Shown here: positions 15,871 through 23,829 of the stretch, piece after piece
Layout of the letters: every line of letters begins with the position of its first letter
Position numbering within the stretch: the first letter of the stretch is position 1
IMG/VR virus record: IMGVR_UViG_3300032053_005429
Location: 1 to 37,163 of that record
DNA: 37,163 bases
Strand: one strand, 5' to 3'
Origin: a virus
Program-made: the position numbers and the translations under genes
Notes under the pieces: model-generated
Told to the model about the DNA's origin: nothing
Database searches by the model: none
Seen by the model: only the letters and a program-made list of their open reading frames with translations

Positions 15871-16350
15871 ATGGACGTAGGCATTCTAAACTGGCAGGCA
15901 TGTGAAGTCGTAATGGCGCGCAACGCCTTCCTTGCGCAGAGCCAATACCTGCACCGTGCTATCATATTCTGCAAGTTCGCTGGGTTCACGATCGAAGGCT
16001 CCGGCGACGACCTGATCAGGACGCCAAGCTTCAAGAAGCGCAGGGAGCACGTCTGGCTCTCACAGATCAAGGTCTTCGACACGGTCAAAGGTGGCTGCTT
16101 CACCACTGGCGACCTGGACGTCAATAGCATATTCCAGATCCGTGGTTACAATCCAGGCTTCACTCTCCCTGACGGCACAGCGATCGAAGAGTATGTAAGC
16201 GACCACATCATCTGGAATGGAAAGCTCTGGACGGTTGCCGACCAGATTGAGCCGGTTCAGGTTGGCTACCTCAGCACTACCATATTCTGGCGTACCACGC
16301 TGCGCAGGAGCGACAGGACCGGGGCTGGGCTTACGGCGGGTGCTCAATGA
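15871..16350 (+). CDS. Putative head-closure/neck protein
   Basis: This 159-residue protein sits after the connector gene, the slot usually occupied by the head-closure (stopper) protein. It is mixed beta and coil: FKKRREHVWLSQIKVFDT, then GDLDVNSIFQIRGYNPGF, then DHIIWNGKLWTVADQIEPV; the last segment (want-to-be strand, G-x-x-W-x-V) is similar to head-closure and baseplate OB/SH3-type folds. The ATG at 15871 lacks a good ribosome site; the ATG at 15913 in the same frame is an alternative. Its last codon overlaps the next start (ATGA). The family is not certain. Confidence 0.45.
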   Translation: MDVGILNWQACEVVMARNAFLAQSQYLHRAIIFCKFAGFTIEGSGDDLIRTPSFKKRREHVWLSQIKVFDTVKGGCFTTGDLDVNSIFQIRGYNPGFTLPDGTAIEEYVSDHIIWNGKLWTVADQIEPVQVGYLSTTIFWRTTLRRSDRTGAGLTAGAQ

Positions 16351-17216
16351 GTCTAGTTCTAACTTGGGAGGACGTTCAGGTCATCAGGCAACGTGTGCTC
16401 AAGGAATCTACCCTTCGAGAATTCGGTGTCAAGGGCATGAAGTGGGGTGTTCATACAGGTAAGGAGGGTATGACAGGCAGAGCCCGGAGTCATGGGGACA
16501 TCCCAGCCAGTATCAGAAGTAGAAATTGGAGTGCTGTCAAGGCATCTGACTTGGCTAACCCCAGCGTATTCAGCTCTACCCACCCCGCAGTCTCGCACTT
16601 GTTGGACCAATTGATGGAGGGGTCGGTTGGGCTACAGCTCCCTAACGCAACGTATGGCAGGCTGGTGTCGGCATTGCAGAACTATGCAGCCAACAATACC
16701 AACCTTTCTACTGTCGAGCGTGAGGCTAGAAAGTCCGATCCTCTGGAACTTGCGGTAGAGGCGTATCTAGGATCTACCAACGCACCTAAGAGCATCAAGA
16801 TGTTCTTGAACGGGGCCGAACGTGCGCTGGCGCGAGCAGGCGGTGAAGACCGTTGGGCGTCGGCATTTGGTGGTGGTAGAGCCAGCGGGCTCCGTGATGA
16901 GGCTAAAAAAGAATTGGAAGAGCTTAGGATGACCCCTAAAGAGAGGAGACAAAAAGAGCGAGAAGATGAGGATAGGGCTGCTGGGGGTGGTAGGGAATTT
17001 GTCAAGTTCTATGGAGAGCACCTCAAGCCGCTTGGTTTTAAGAAGGGCGGTGACTACGAAGGAGCACTAATCAAGCGATTGCCAGGGGGTAAGAGCTTGC
17101 AAGTGTGGCCTAGTCGTGGGCCAGGAAGGGTGAACTACGAACTGGGTAAGGGTGGGCTTAGTCTTGCGCGAGATGCGAGTTTCGACAAGTTCCTGAAGAT
17201 GGTTCCAAGGCTCTAG
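16347..17216 (+). CDS. Neck-region hypothetical protein with GVKGMKWGV peptide
   Basis: This 289-residue protein starts in an ATGA overlap with the previous gene. Residues 27-35 read GVKGMKWGV, the same peptide as in the leader of the prohead protease (25 of 26 bases identical). A helical, charged middle follows (EAKKELEELRMTPKERRQK), then a compact C-terminal domain of about 75 residues: EFVKFYGEHLKPLGFKKG, LPGGKSLQVWPSRGPG and DASFDKFLKMVPRL. I do not recognise that domain. GVKGMKWG peptides recur near the ends of many phage head and minor-head proteins, so a head or neck role is likely, but its job is unknown. Confidence 0.5.
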   Translation: MSLVLTWEDVQVIRQRVLKESTLREFGVKGMKWGVHTGKEGMTGRARSHGDIPASIRSRNWSAVKASDLANPSVFSSTHPAVSHLLDQLMEGSVGLQLPNATYGRLVSALQNYAANNTNLSTVEREARKSDPLELAVEAYLGSTNAPKSIKMFLNGAERALARAGGEDRWASAFGGGRASGLRDEAKKELEELRMTPKERRQKEREDEDRAAGGGREFVKFYGEHLKPLGFKKGGDYEGALIKRLPGGKSLQVWPSRGPGRVNYELGKGGLSLARDASFDKFLKMVPRL

Positions 17217-17229
17217 GGTGTATACATAA

Positions 17230-17724
17230 ATGCCAAACGACCGCACCGTCAAAGGTCCCGGATACCAGCTTATCATAGCGACAGGATCTGTCTCCAAGAA
17301 AGTCGAGCAAGCCATCCTCGACGGTCTCGCCAAAGCCGGGGATATCTACCTCGAAGAAGTGGACAAGGTCACGGATCTGACCGACCACGACTTGAACGAG
17401 CTCAGGAAGTTGGGTCATCCATATGCTGTAGAAGCCGAAGCCCGTGGTGTTCCGCCTGTTCACAAAGATGACCGTCTTCTCCACGAGCAGAGCGGCTACC
17501 TCAAACTCTCCATGGGCCTGAATGCAATAAAGCAGACTGCCCGCCGATTCAGTCAAGTGATAACAAGCCGCGCTCCCTACCTGGCGTGGCTCATAGCTGG
17601 TACACAGACTATGCGCCCTCGCCGCTTCCACGAGCTCGCATATCTACGTGGGCGCACCAAGATCTGGGCTCCTCTTAAGCAAGCGCTCAAGGGCGTGCGC
17701 CATCGCATAGTGCTGAAAGGTTAG
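17230..17724 (+). CDS. HK97 gp10-like tail-completion/neck protein
   Basis: This 164-residue protein lies just upstream of the tail-terminator-like gene. The middle holds LRKLGHPYAV and a tract with PPVHKDDRLLHEQSGYLKL, followed by APYLAWLIAGTQTMRPRRF, a pattern seen in HK97 gp10-type and minor head/tail-completion proteins (tail-joining fold with a loop carrying Gly-His-Pro and a conserved Y-x-x-x-x-x-x-G-T). The ATG at 17230 follows the upstream stop by 13 bases; upstream motifs are weak (GGTGTATACATAA). The fold is inferred from these landmarks and from synteny with the tail terminator and tube. Confidence 0.55.
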   Translation: MPNDRTVKGPGYQLIIATGSVSKKVEQAILDGLAKAGDIYLEEVDKVTDLTDHDLNELRKLGHPYAVEAEARGVPPVHKDDRLLHEQSGYLKLSMGLNAIKQTARRFSQVITSRAPYLAWLIAGTQTMRPRRFHELAYLRGRTKIWAPLKQALKGVRHRIVLKG

Positions 17725-17738
17725 TAACTTTAGGTGTG

Positions 17739-18206
17739 ATGCTTCTAACCCTGAAGCGACGGTGGTTCACGGAAGAAAGCACAATCGGCGATCTGTTTGT
17801 CGATGGCGTCCGTGAGTGCTTTACCTTGGAGGATTGCGTCCGTGAGAAGCCTGGTGTACCTGTCACCGAGTGGAAGATCCCAGGCAAGACTGCGATCCCC
17901 TATGGCTCCTATGACGTGATCATCGACATGTCGAATCGCTTCAAGCGTCGGATGCCGCATATCCTGAGCGTCCCAGGGTTCGACGGGGTTCGTATCCACA
18001 TTCTGAACGTAGCAACAGAGACAGAGGGCTGCGTTGGGGTGGGCCAGGGGCGAACAATAGACAAGATATTCCATAGCAAGCTGGCCTTTGACGCTCTCTT
18101 TGCCAAACTCGACGCTGCCCTGGAAGTTGGGTCGGTTCGTATATCTGTAGAAGACGGTCGGAACGATGGAGAAGCTAAACAGGCAGGCGCTGAAGACGCT
18201 GCGTGA
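17739..18206 (+). CDS. DUF5675 family protein
   Basis: This 155-residue protein matches DUF5675 in most landmarks: LTLKRRWFTEESTIGDLFVD, ECFTLED, a PGKTAIPYGSYDVII strand, NRFKRRMPHIL, then VPGFDGVRIH and EGCVGVG. DUF5675 proteins are common in phages and are of unknown function; the pattern G-x-T-A-I-P-x-G-x-Y and the late H/C cluster have been compared with L,D-transpeptidase-like or NTP-binding beta folds, without proof. The ATG at 17739 is preferred (AGGTGTG just upstream); GTG at 17736 is possible. Its last 41 bases overlap the next gene in another frame, so the two are tightly linked. Confidence 0.7.
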   Translation: MLLTLKRRWFTEESTIGDLFVDGVRECFTLEDCVREKPGVPVTEWKIPGKTAIPYGSYDVIIDMSNRFKRRMPHILSVPGFDGVRIHILNVATETEGCVGVGQGRTIDKIFHSKLAFDALFAKLDAALEVGSVRISVEDGRNDGEAKQAGAEDAA

Positions 18207-18642
18207 GTCGGTGTTTCCGACTTTCCCGGCTCATATCCAGGCCGCGTTCCCGACGATCAAGGACGAGAACGGGGACCCCCAGCCTAACATCGTGATTGGT
18301 AGTATCCAGGAACTTGGGGCCAGCCCGGCGTTCCCACTTATCACAGTGGACAGCGAAGGCGCTCCGGAAAGCATAGTTGGCTGTTATATCCAGGCCCGGA
18401 TGTCTCTGGACTTCTGGGTCAGTTCACAGCAAGGTAGCAATATGGACGGTCGGAGATTCGTTTCCATATTGCAGCAGTACGCTTTCAAGATCTTCAATGC
18501 AGGCAACTGGTCAGGCAACGGCATCATGATAGAGACGTGTTTCGAGATCGAGCGTTCTAAGATGCTCTTCGAACCAACCAACAAGGTTCACCACATCGCA
18601 ACTGTGTACCGCGTCGCGGCTGTCAGCCAAGATTGGTACTGA
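18166..18642 (+). CDS. Putative tail terminator protein
   Basis: This 158-residue protein is placed immediately before the tail-tube gene, the usual slot for the tail terminator (lambda gpU position). It shows the expected plan of a small alpha/beta protein: N-terminal helix (RQALKTLRESVFPTFPA), then beta strands IVIGSIQELGASPAFPLITV and ARMSLDFWVSS, a helix GRRFVSILQQYAFKIF and a closing strand HIATVYRVAAVS. The start overlaps the end of the DUF5675 gene by 41 bases. No catalytic motif is seen. Confidence rests on order and fold pattern. Confidence 0.55.
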   Translation: MEKLNRQALKTLRESVFPTFPAHIQAAFPTIKDENGDPQPNIVIGSIQELGASPAFPLITVDSEGAPESIVGCYIQARMSLDFWVSSQQGSNMDGRRFVSILQQYAFKIFNAGNWSGNGIMIETCFEIERSKMLFEPTNKVHHIATVYRVAAVSQDWY

Positions 18643-18653
18643 GGAGGAAAGGT

Positions 18654-19226
18654 ATGTCGGCACAAAGCAGTCAGCTTCTTCAACTCCTGGACGAGCGTCA
18701 TATCCTGCTCGGCCATGGGATCATCCAGTTCGGCAGTCCCCCCGTCAACCTCGGGCAGATCAAGGGTGACGCGTCGTTCAACTACACGCTTCGGCCCTAT
18801 GACGTGAAGGGTGGCAACCCCTTGATACTACTCCGCCGCTTCACTCTGGAAGAGACGTGCAACATCACGGTGCCACTGCTGGAAGTGCAGGCCACAACGC
18901 TGTCTATGTGGTTCCGAAATTACAGTGCTGGCGCGAGCGAAGTCGTGGGCACGCCCTCAGGCAGTGGAGTTCTCTATTCCCAGACGTTCGGTGGTAACGC
19001 TCGCGTCCCGTTCTCAGGCTTGACGTTCACCCATCCGACGCCAGAGGGTGGGTATCTCACGGTGACTGGTTACTCCGTGTACCCACCGCTCGATCTGCGG
19101 CTGCCGTTCCCTGAGCAGCGTGAGACGATATACGATGCGGTGTTCGAGTTCCGCCATGATGCGAACCGCCAGCCTGGTGACCAGCTCGGTAAAGTGGACT
19201 ATTTCGTCGTGCCAATAACCGCCTAG
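18654..19226 (+). CDS. Putative major tail tube protein
   Basis: This 190-residue protein lies between the terminator-like gene and the tail chaperones, the standard position of the tail tube. GAGGAGGAAA directly precedes the ATG at 18654; an in-frame TTG further up is ignored. The protein is beta-rich with long strands, for example IKGDASFNYTLRPYDV, EETCNITVPLLEVQAT, YLTVTGYSVYPPL and DAVFEFRHDAN, consistent with the tube beta-barrel. There is no neighbouring sheath gene, so the tail is probably non-contractile. A hairpin follows the stop. The fold is inferred; no specific motif proves it. Confidence 0.65.
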   Translation: MSAQSSQLLQLLDERHILLGHGIIQFGSPPVNLGQIKGDASFNYTLRPYDVKGGNPLILLRRFTLEETCNITVPLLEVQATTLSMWFRNYSAGASEVVGTPSGSGVLYSQTFGGNARVPFSGLTFTHPTPEGGYLTVTGYSVYPPLDLRLPFPEQRETIYDAVFEFRHDANRQPGDQLGKVDYFVVPITA

Positions 19227-19231
19227 GATTT

Positions 19232-19258
19232 CGAGACTCAGCAAGGTACTGAGCCTCG
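19232..19258 (+). terminator. Hairpin after tail-tube gene
   Basis: CGAG-A-CTCAG pairs with CTGAG-C-CTCG around a 7-base loop (9 bp plus one A/C mismatch), starting 6 bases after the tube stop. There is no T-run. A partial terminator or RNA-processing hairpin that lowers chaperone expression relative to the tube is plausible. Confidence 0.45.
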
Positions 19259-19273
19259 TGCATAGGAGTGGAT

Positions 19274-19879
19274 ATGCCAAACAGTATTGACACTTGGCTG
19301 GCGTCGGGGATGAAGGTTGCGATTGGAGGGCGGGAGCTGGTGATGATGCCGCTCCCGCTCAGCTATATCCACAGGCTCCTAGAGGGCTTCCAAAAGGGCG
19401 TCCTGAAATCCCTTGGCGCTTTGGATGTACAGAAGGGTGGGAACGCTCTGATGGAGTTGATCCAGGGGACGCTCTCCAACCTGGATATCTCGGGTACCTG
19501 CTTCGAGCTGTTCTCGTTTCCGAAGCACCCAGGTACTAAGACGCCCCTCAACGCCGATATCTCCAAGGAGTTCTTTGAAGACTACCTGGATACTCCAACA
19601 CTTCGGCGTATCATCCAGACGTTCATCAAGGCCAACGAGCTGGAGGAGACACTAAAAAACTTGCAGAGCCTGCCAGGAGTCCAAGCGATGGTGACGGCGC
19701 TGACAGTGACGCTTGGACAAGAATATTTGAACTCTGTGCAAGCGAGTATGGCTTTGGCCCTTGGCAGGTCGGACGACTCACTCTCCCCCAGCTTACAAGA
19801 TATCTTGCCGGATACTGCAAGCGAGCTACCGGCAAGTGGCCCCGGGAGCACGATGGAAAGCCTGCCCCCGGTCCAGTAG
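19274..19879 (+). CDS. Tail assembly chaperone, short form (G-like)
   Basis: This 201-residue protein is read in the zero frame from the ATG at 19274 (ATAGGAG just upstream) to TAG at 19877-19879. It is largely helical and hydrophilic, with strand-helix N-terminus (MKVAIGGRELVMMPLPLSY) and YIHRLLEGFQKGVLK. It sits between tail tube and tape measure, where siphophages encode a chaperone pair sharing an N-terminus through a programmed frameshift; the corresponding heptamer is visible at 19654-19660. The chaperone would coat the tape measure during tail assembly and is not part of the finished virion. The last 72 residues are specific to this short form. Confidence 0.75.
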   Translation: MPNSIDTWLASGMKVAIGGRELVMMPLPLSYIHRLLEGFQKGVLKSLGALDVQKGGNALMELIQGTLSNLDISGTCFELFSFPKHPGTKTPLNADISKEFFEDYLDTPTLRRIIQTFIKANELEETLKNLQSLPGVQAMVTALTVTLGQEYLNSVQASMALALGRSDDSLSPSLQDILPDTASELPASGPGSTMESLPPVQ

Positions 19880-20112
19880 TGGGGGAGAAGCCAAAGCCGA
19901 CGATGGTACGGTCCAAGCTGGATGAGGTTCGTAAGGCACTGTCTACGCTGCCGCAAGGCGAAGCGGCCGATGCAAGAAGCCAGCCTTACAGCTTGAAGGG
20001 CTTCCGTGGTGTCCATGTTGTAGACGACGCCAGGGGATTTCAGGAACTGGACGAGCGGTACAAGCAAGCGATAGCCGAGATGGAAGGAAACAGACGTGGG
20101 CGCTCCTCTTGA
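19274..20112 (+). CDS. Tail assembly chaperone, -1 frameshifted long form (GT-like)
   Basis: Coding is join(19274..19660, 19660..20112). After codon 129 (aac) a -1 slip on A AAA AAC takes the ribosome into a frame that stays open for 150 codons to TGA at 20110-20112, giving 279 residues. I checked every codon of the new frame between 19660 and 19879 and found no stop. The new frame encodes EYGFGPWQVGRLTLPQLTRY, the Tyr-Gly and R/D-x-L-T-x-x-x-L pattern of gpT-type extensions. A GTG at 19879 opens the same frame but is probably only an internal codon. The end overlaps the tape-measure start by 17 bases. In siphophages the GT form bridges the tape measure and the tube protein. Confidence 0.85.
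19642..19718 (+). promoter_or_regulatory. Programmed -1 ribosomal frameshift signal
   Basis: The slippery heptamer A AAA AAC is at 19654-19660, in correct phase (zero-frame codons cta aaa aac; -1 re-pairing on aaa aaa). An SD-like GGAGGAG lies at 19642-19648, 5 bases upstream. A 9-bp perfect stem, GTCCAAGCG (19679-19687) with CGCTTGGAC (19710-19718), lies 18 bases downstream with a 22-base loop; that spacing is longer than usual, so its stimulatory role is uncertain. Confidence 0.8.
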
Positions 20113-23100
20113 CATCTTATCTGCCTTCTTCAACCTGGAGGTCCGGCAGGACCAGTTCGATAAGGGTCTGCAGCAGGCAGAGCGTAAGGCTGAAGATTCG
20201 ACGAAGGCAATCGCCGGTCACTTCAGCGCTATGTCCGTCGCTGTAGCCACGGCTATCGGTATTGGCGTCATAGAATCCCTCCGTAGAGCCGCTACTCATA
20301 CCATCCAAGCCGCTACTGAGATGCGTAAGCTCGGCGCTCAGATGGGCATGACTACCCAGCAGGCCGCCGAGTTTATGCAAGTCTTTGAGATGTTTGGCGT
20401 CAAGGGCCATTCCGCAGCACGTTCCATCATGATGCTGTCTTACCGGATGGAGCACTTGCAGCGTGCTATGGACCCGTTCGCTGACAAGGTCGGCCGTATG
20501 CTTGGGCCATTGAAGGACGCCCAAGGCCAGGCTCTCGGGACTGCTCAAGTGCTGGAGTTGATACGCCAGAAGGTGAACGCAGCAGGCTCGGCCATGGAGC
20601 AGCTGAACATAGTACAAACTATATTCAGCCGCCGTCTCGCTGGGGAGATGCTACCTGTACTGAAAGCATCTAGAGAGGAGTGGGATAAATACATAGCAGG
20701 GGCTAGAGAGACAGGCGAGATCGTGACCGAGGAGCAAGAACTTATGGCTCGCAAGGTCATGATAGCAAGGCGCGAGATCGAACAGTCATTCAGCGCTCTC
20801 CAACTGCAAGTGGGTCAGCATCTTCTACCGTCGATGTTGGCGGCTGCTAGGGCCATAGGGGAGGTTGTTGAAGGGGTGGCCAAGTTCGCCAAGTCCCATC
20901 CTGACTTCACCAAGATGGTAGCTCTCATCGGTGGGCTGGTGATGCCGCTCACTGTTGTTTCCGGTCTGGCCCTCGTAGCATCACGTGGCATAGCATTCTT
21001 CAGTACTGCAATCCGCGTCCTCGGGGGCGATGCTGCTCTGCTACACGGCGCTCTTAGCAGAGTAAGCGCGATACTTGGGATGGTCACAGGTGGGGAGAGT
21101 GCTGCGGCTGCTGCCACTCAAGCTCATACGGCTGCTATGAACGAAGAGACTGCGGCTGCTGTGATGAACACTGCTGCACAAAGAGCTAGAGCAGCAGCAG
21201 CGGGTGTGGGGGCAGCAGCTTCTGGGGCTGGTGCAGCAGCCGGGACAGGAGCAGCGGCAGCCGGAGTCGGGGGCATAGCGCTCGTCAGCGGTATCCTTCT
21301 TCGCATTCTTGGCGCGGTCGGCTTGGCCGTGGCAGCAGCGGCAGGCACGTATTACCTGATGAAGTGGTTGGCCCCCTCCTGGGTTGAGTACGCTCAGAAT
21401 TGGTGGAGGGGTGAGAAGCACGCGGGCCAGGCCAGCAAGGAGGAAATAGAACGAGCCAAGACTGTGACTATCGGAGTTGGGGCAAAGCGCGAAGAGGACC
21501 TTCGCCTGGAGCTCAAGGCTGTCCAAGACTATTACAAGGCCGTCAAGGAAGCAGAGCAACTGGGGCTGGCAGGCACACGTGAAAGAAGGGAAGCAGTAGC
21601 ACAGGAAAGGGAAGTCCTTGCCCAGCGCCGCCGTCAGATCGAAGAAGACGAACTACCCAAGCTGGAAGGCACTCAGCGTATAGCGTCCGAAGCCAAGCTG
21701 CTACAGATCCGTATTCAGGATGCAAAGCTGGTAGCCGCTGAAGCAATGGAGGGCTACAAGCAAGAGGAACTCGCACTCAAAGCCATAGGCGCTCTTACCA
21801 TGGAGCGTGAGATGGATATTCTACAAAGGAAGCTGGCTGACGAGCGCATTGTTGGGGAGCAGAGGCTGAAGTTGGAAGCCGAGCTGTTCTCCAAGCGTCA
21901 GAAGTACGCTGAGGAGATGGTGAAGTCGGCCAGAACGATGGGCGTCATCGGTGCTGGGGAAGAGATAGGATTCAGGACAAACAAGGCACGAGAAGCCTTG
22001 GCAAGAGGTGACGTCAATGCAGCGGTTCAGGATCTCTCCAAAGCGAGAGAACTAGCCAAGCAGCAGGTGGACTCTGTCCTGGACTATGCTAAGAAGCTGA
22101 GGGTAGTTGGCCTTGCCGAGGAAATAGACTTCCAGAAGGCAAAGCTGGACATCATCAGGGGCAACGCCGAGGAAGAGAGAAAGATCATCGGCTCCATCGC
22201 CGACCTTGAGAAGCAACTGTATTCCGAACGCCTGAGCGCTGGCCTCAGCTACGTGAAGAGCATGGACCAGATGTACAAGAAGATGGAAGAGTCGGGCAAG
22301 GGCGGCGGAGAGGATATGTCCTTCGAGAGGGCTAGAGAGGAAGCAGGCCGGAGCCGCATAGAGATATTCCGTGCCGCTTCTGAGTTTGGCCTCGGGGGAG
22401 GCACAGCCCAGCAGAGGGACTTCGCGGTTGAGGTTGCTCAGTACGTGATGAAGGAGCTCCAGGACAGAGCTAAGACAGGCTTGCCAGTAGAACAGGATAT
22501 GAGAGAGTTCTGGATGTCTGCTGGTAGGGAGATACTGTCTAGAGCTTCCGGACGCCCCATTGGAGAGATCCCAGTGTCTCCTGGCACAGCCGGTCCTATA
22601 GCTGGCTCGCTGACTTCTCCTGCTGAGGGCTTTCTCAATGCTGGGTTAGCCAGGAGCACTGAGGTTCCCAGGCTGGACACGTCCTTCGTTGACGTGCAGA
22701 TCCGTCTTAGGGATGTTCTACAATCAGTGATCCCCAACATCATGAACTTTGGCAATGCGATAGCGGCCACGACCGCAAGGATGGGCGGGGTGGCTGCATT
22801 TCCTCCGTCGCAAACGCAGTATGCCCTCCAGCCTCCAGGTTCCCAAGGATTGACGGCTCCGCCTGTCAATCTGGTGCCGTTGCCTGGGGGCGGAATGGCT
22901 ACTCAGCTATCCGCATCTGAATCTGCTGAATTGCACGGAAGGGCTGTGGCTAGGGCCATCCGAGATGTGTTTGCCGAGAAGAGTCAGCCGGAGCTAGACG
23001 CTGCCACGGCTCTGTTGAAGAGGATGCAATCTGGAGTAGATATCCTGGAAGGCGCTGGTAGGGTTATTCAGCAGGGGCAGAGGGTGATAGTGGAGTTACA

Positions 23101-23173
23101 CTATGATGACAGCACTGATAGGCTTTCCGCAAAGGTCGGAAAAAGCATAACTGAGGCTTTGAGGCAATACTAG
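20096..23173 (+). CDS. Tape measure protein
   Basis: This 1025-residue protein is the longest in the region, mostly helical, directly after the tail chaperones. The N-terminus is amphipathic (FNLEVRQDQFDKGLQQAERK), followed by a helical domain common to tape measures (EMRKLGAQMGMTTQQAAEFM). Hydrophobic segments lie around residues 275-310 (VALIGGLVMPLTVVSGLALV) and 395-430 (ILGAVGLAVAAAAGTYYLMK), flanking an Ala/Gly-rich tract. Long charged coiled-coil regions follow, and a looser C-terminus. At about 0.15 nm per residue the length predicts a tail near 150 nm. The GTG at 20096 has AAGGAA upstream and overlaps the chaperone end. No lytic domain is seen. Confidence 0.85.
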   Translation: MGAPLDILSAFFNLEVRQDQFDKGLQQAERKAEDSTKAIAGHFSAMSVAVATAIGIGVIESLRRAATHTIQAATEMRKLGAQMGMTTQQAAEFMQVFEMFGVKGHSAARSIMMLSYRMEHLQRAMDPFADKVGRMLGPLKDAQGQALGTAQVLELIRQKVNAAGSAMEQLNIVQTIFSRRLAGEMLPVLKASREEWDKYIAGARETGEIVTEEQELMARKVMIARREIEQSFSALQLQVGQHLLPSMLAAARAIGEVVEGVAKFAKSHPDFTKMVALIGGLVMPLTVVSGLALVASRGIAFFSTAIRVLGGDAALLHGALSRVSAILGMVTGGESAAAAATQAHTAAMNEETAAAVMNTAAQRARAAAAGVGAAASGAGAAAGTGAAAAGVGGIALVSGILLRILGAVGLAVAAAAGTYYLMKWLAPSWVEYAQNWWRGEKHAGQASKEEIERAKTVTIGVGAKREEDLRLELKAVQDYYKAVKEAEQLGLAGTRERREAVAQEREVLAQRRRQIEEDELPKLEGTQRIASEAKLLQIRIQDAKLVAAEAMEGYKQEELALKAIGALTMEREMDILQRKLADERIVGEQRLKLEAELFSKRQKYAEEMVKSARTMGVIGAGEEIGFRTNKAREALARGDVNAAVQDLSKARELAKQQVDSVLDYAKKLRVVGLAEEIDFQKAKLDIIRGNAEEERKIIGSIADLEKQLYSERLSAGLSYVKSMDQMYKKMEESGKGGGEDMSFERAREEAGRSRIEIFRAASEFGLGGGTAQQRDFAVEVAQYVMKELQDRAKTGLPVEQDMREFWMSAGREILSRASGRPIGEIPVSPGTAGPIAGSLTSPAEGFLNAGLARSTEVPRLDTSFVDVQIRLRDVLQSVIPNIMNFGNAIAATTARMGGVAAFPPSQTQYALQPPGSQGLTAPPVNLVPLPGGGMATQLSASESAELHGRAVARAIRDVFAEKSQPELDAATALLKRMQSGVDILEGAGRVIQQGQRVIVELHYDDSTDRLSAKVGKSITEALRQY

Positions 23174-23182
23174 GAGGCGGTC

Positions 23183-23815
23183 ATGAGTGTACCATCGAAA
23201 GTCGTGGGTGCGGGTAACGCAAGTTCCGCCCAGAACGTATTCAAGGTGACGTTCAGCCAAGCATTGGCCAGCGTCCCTACATTGGAAGCATGGGATGATG
23301 CCACGTTTGCGACAGTAGCCAAAGAGATGTTCGCCGGGACTGCGGTCAACGGCAACATCCCATTCCTGTCTGCTGTCGCTACGAGCAATGGTGCCCCAGC
23401 CTCCAACTGGAAGCCTGCCTCGCCTGGCGCTGGCGGAGCTACTGCCAACCGGCTGAAGGGGACTACCAACTATGTGAATCTGGCTGCGGCTGCCCCTGGC
23501 GCGAGTGGGTACGTTAGGTTTAACTTGTGCTGGGAAATACCTTCCGACGCCAGCGTGCCTTCCACCAACACGATGAATGGCGTGCTTGCCATTAGGTTCG
23601 CATATTCTGGGGCCACCCCGAGCCTTACGTGGCAGTTCAATGACAGCGGTGCCGGTGGCACGGAAGGCGCTCCGTCCTGGACTACTATCACTCCTGGCGC
23701 TGCTGGCCACGTCATTCGTCCGGCGGACGCCAGCGCAACGTCGGCGAACCTCGTCTTGACCAAGCCTACGTCCAGCACTCTGGACGCGGCTACAGTCTGG
23801 GTCGCGGCAAGCTAA
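23183..23815 (+). CDS. Tail-tip region virion protein
   Basis: This 210-residue protein follows the tape measure with AGGAGGCGGTC before the ATG at 23183. It is rich in Ala, Thr, Ser and Gly with repeated beta strands (NVFKVTFSQALASVPTLEAW, GYVRFNLCWEIPSDASVP, GVLAIRFAYSGATPSLTWQF, NLVLTKPTSSTLDAATVWV). The composition is that of a virion surface protein such as a minor tail or decoration protein. No catalytic or membrane motif is visible. The family is not recognised; the tail assignment is positional. Confidence 0.5.
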   Translation: MSVPSKVVGAGNASSAQNVFKVTFSQALASVPTLEAWDDATFATVAKEMFAGTAVNGNIPFLSAVATSNGAPASNWKPASPGAGGATANRLKGTTNYVNLAAAAPGASGYVRFNLCWEIPSDASVPSTNTMNGVLAIRFAYSGATPSLTWQFNDSGAGGTEGAPSWTTITPGAAGHVIRPADASATSANLVLTKPTSSTLDAATVWVAAS

Positions 23816-23829
23816 GGAGGGCTGCTACG

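Noticed and set aside
17739-18206. Endolysin
   Set aside because: The DUF5675 protein has no clear peptidoglycan-hydrolase catalytic pattern, so no lysin is claimed in the window.
19879-20112. Independent 77-codon gene starting at GTG 19879
   Set aside because: The frame is open far upstream and is entered by the -1 frameshift at 19654-19660, so the GTG is best read as an internal codon of the long chaperone.
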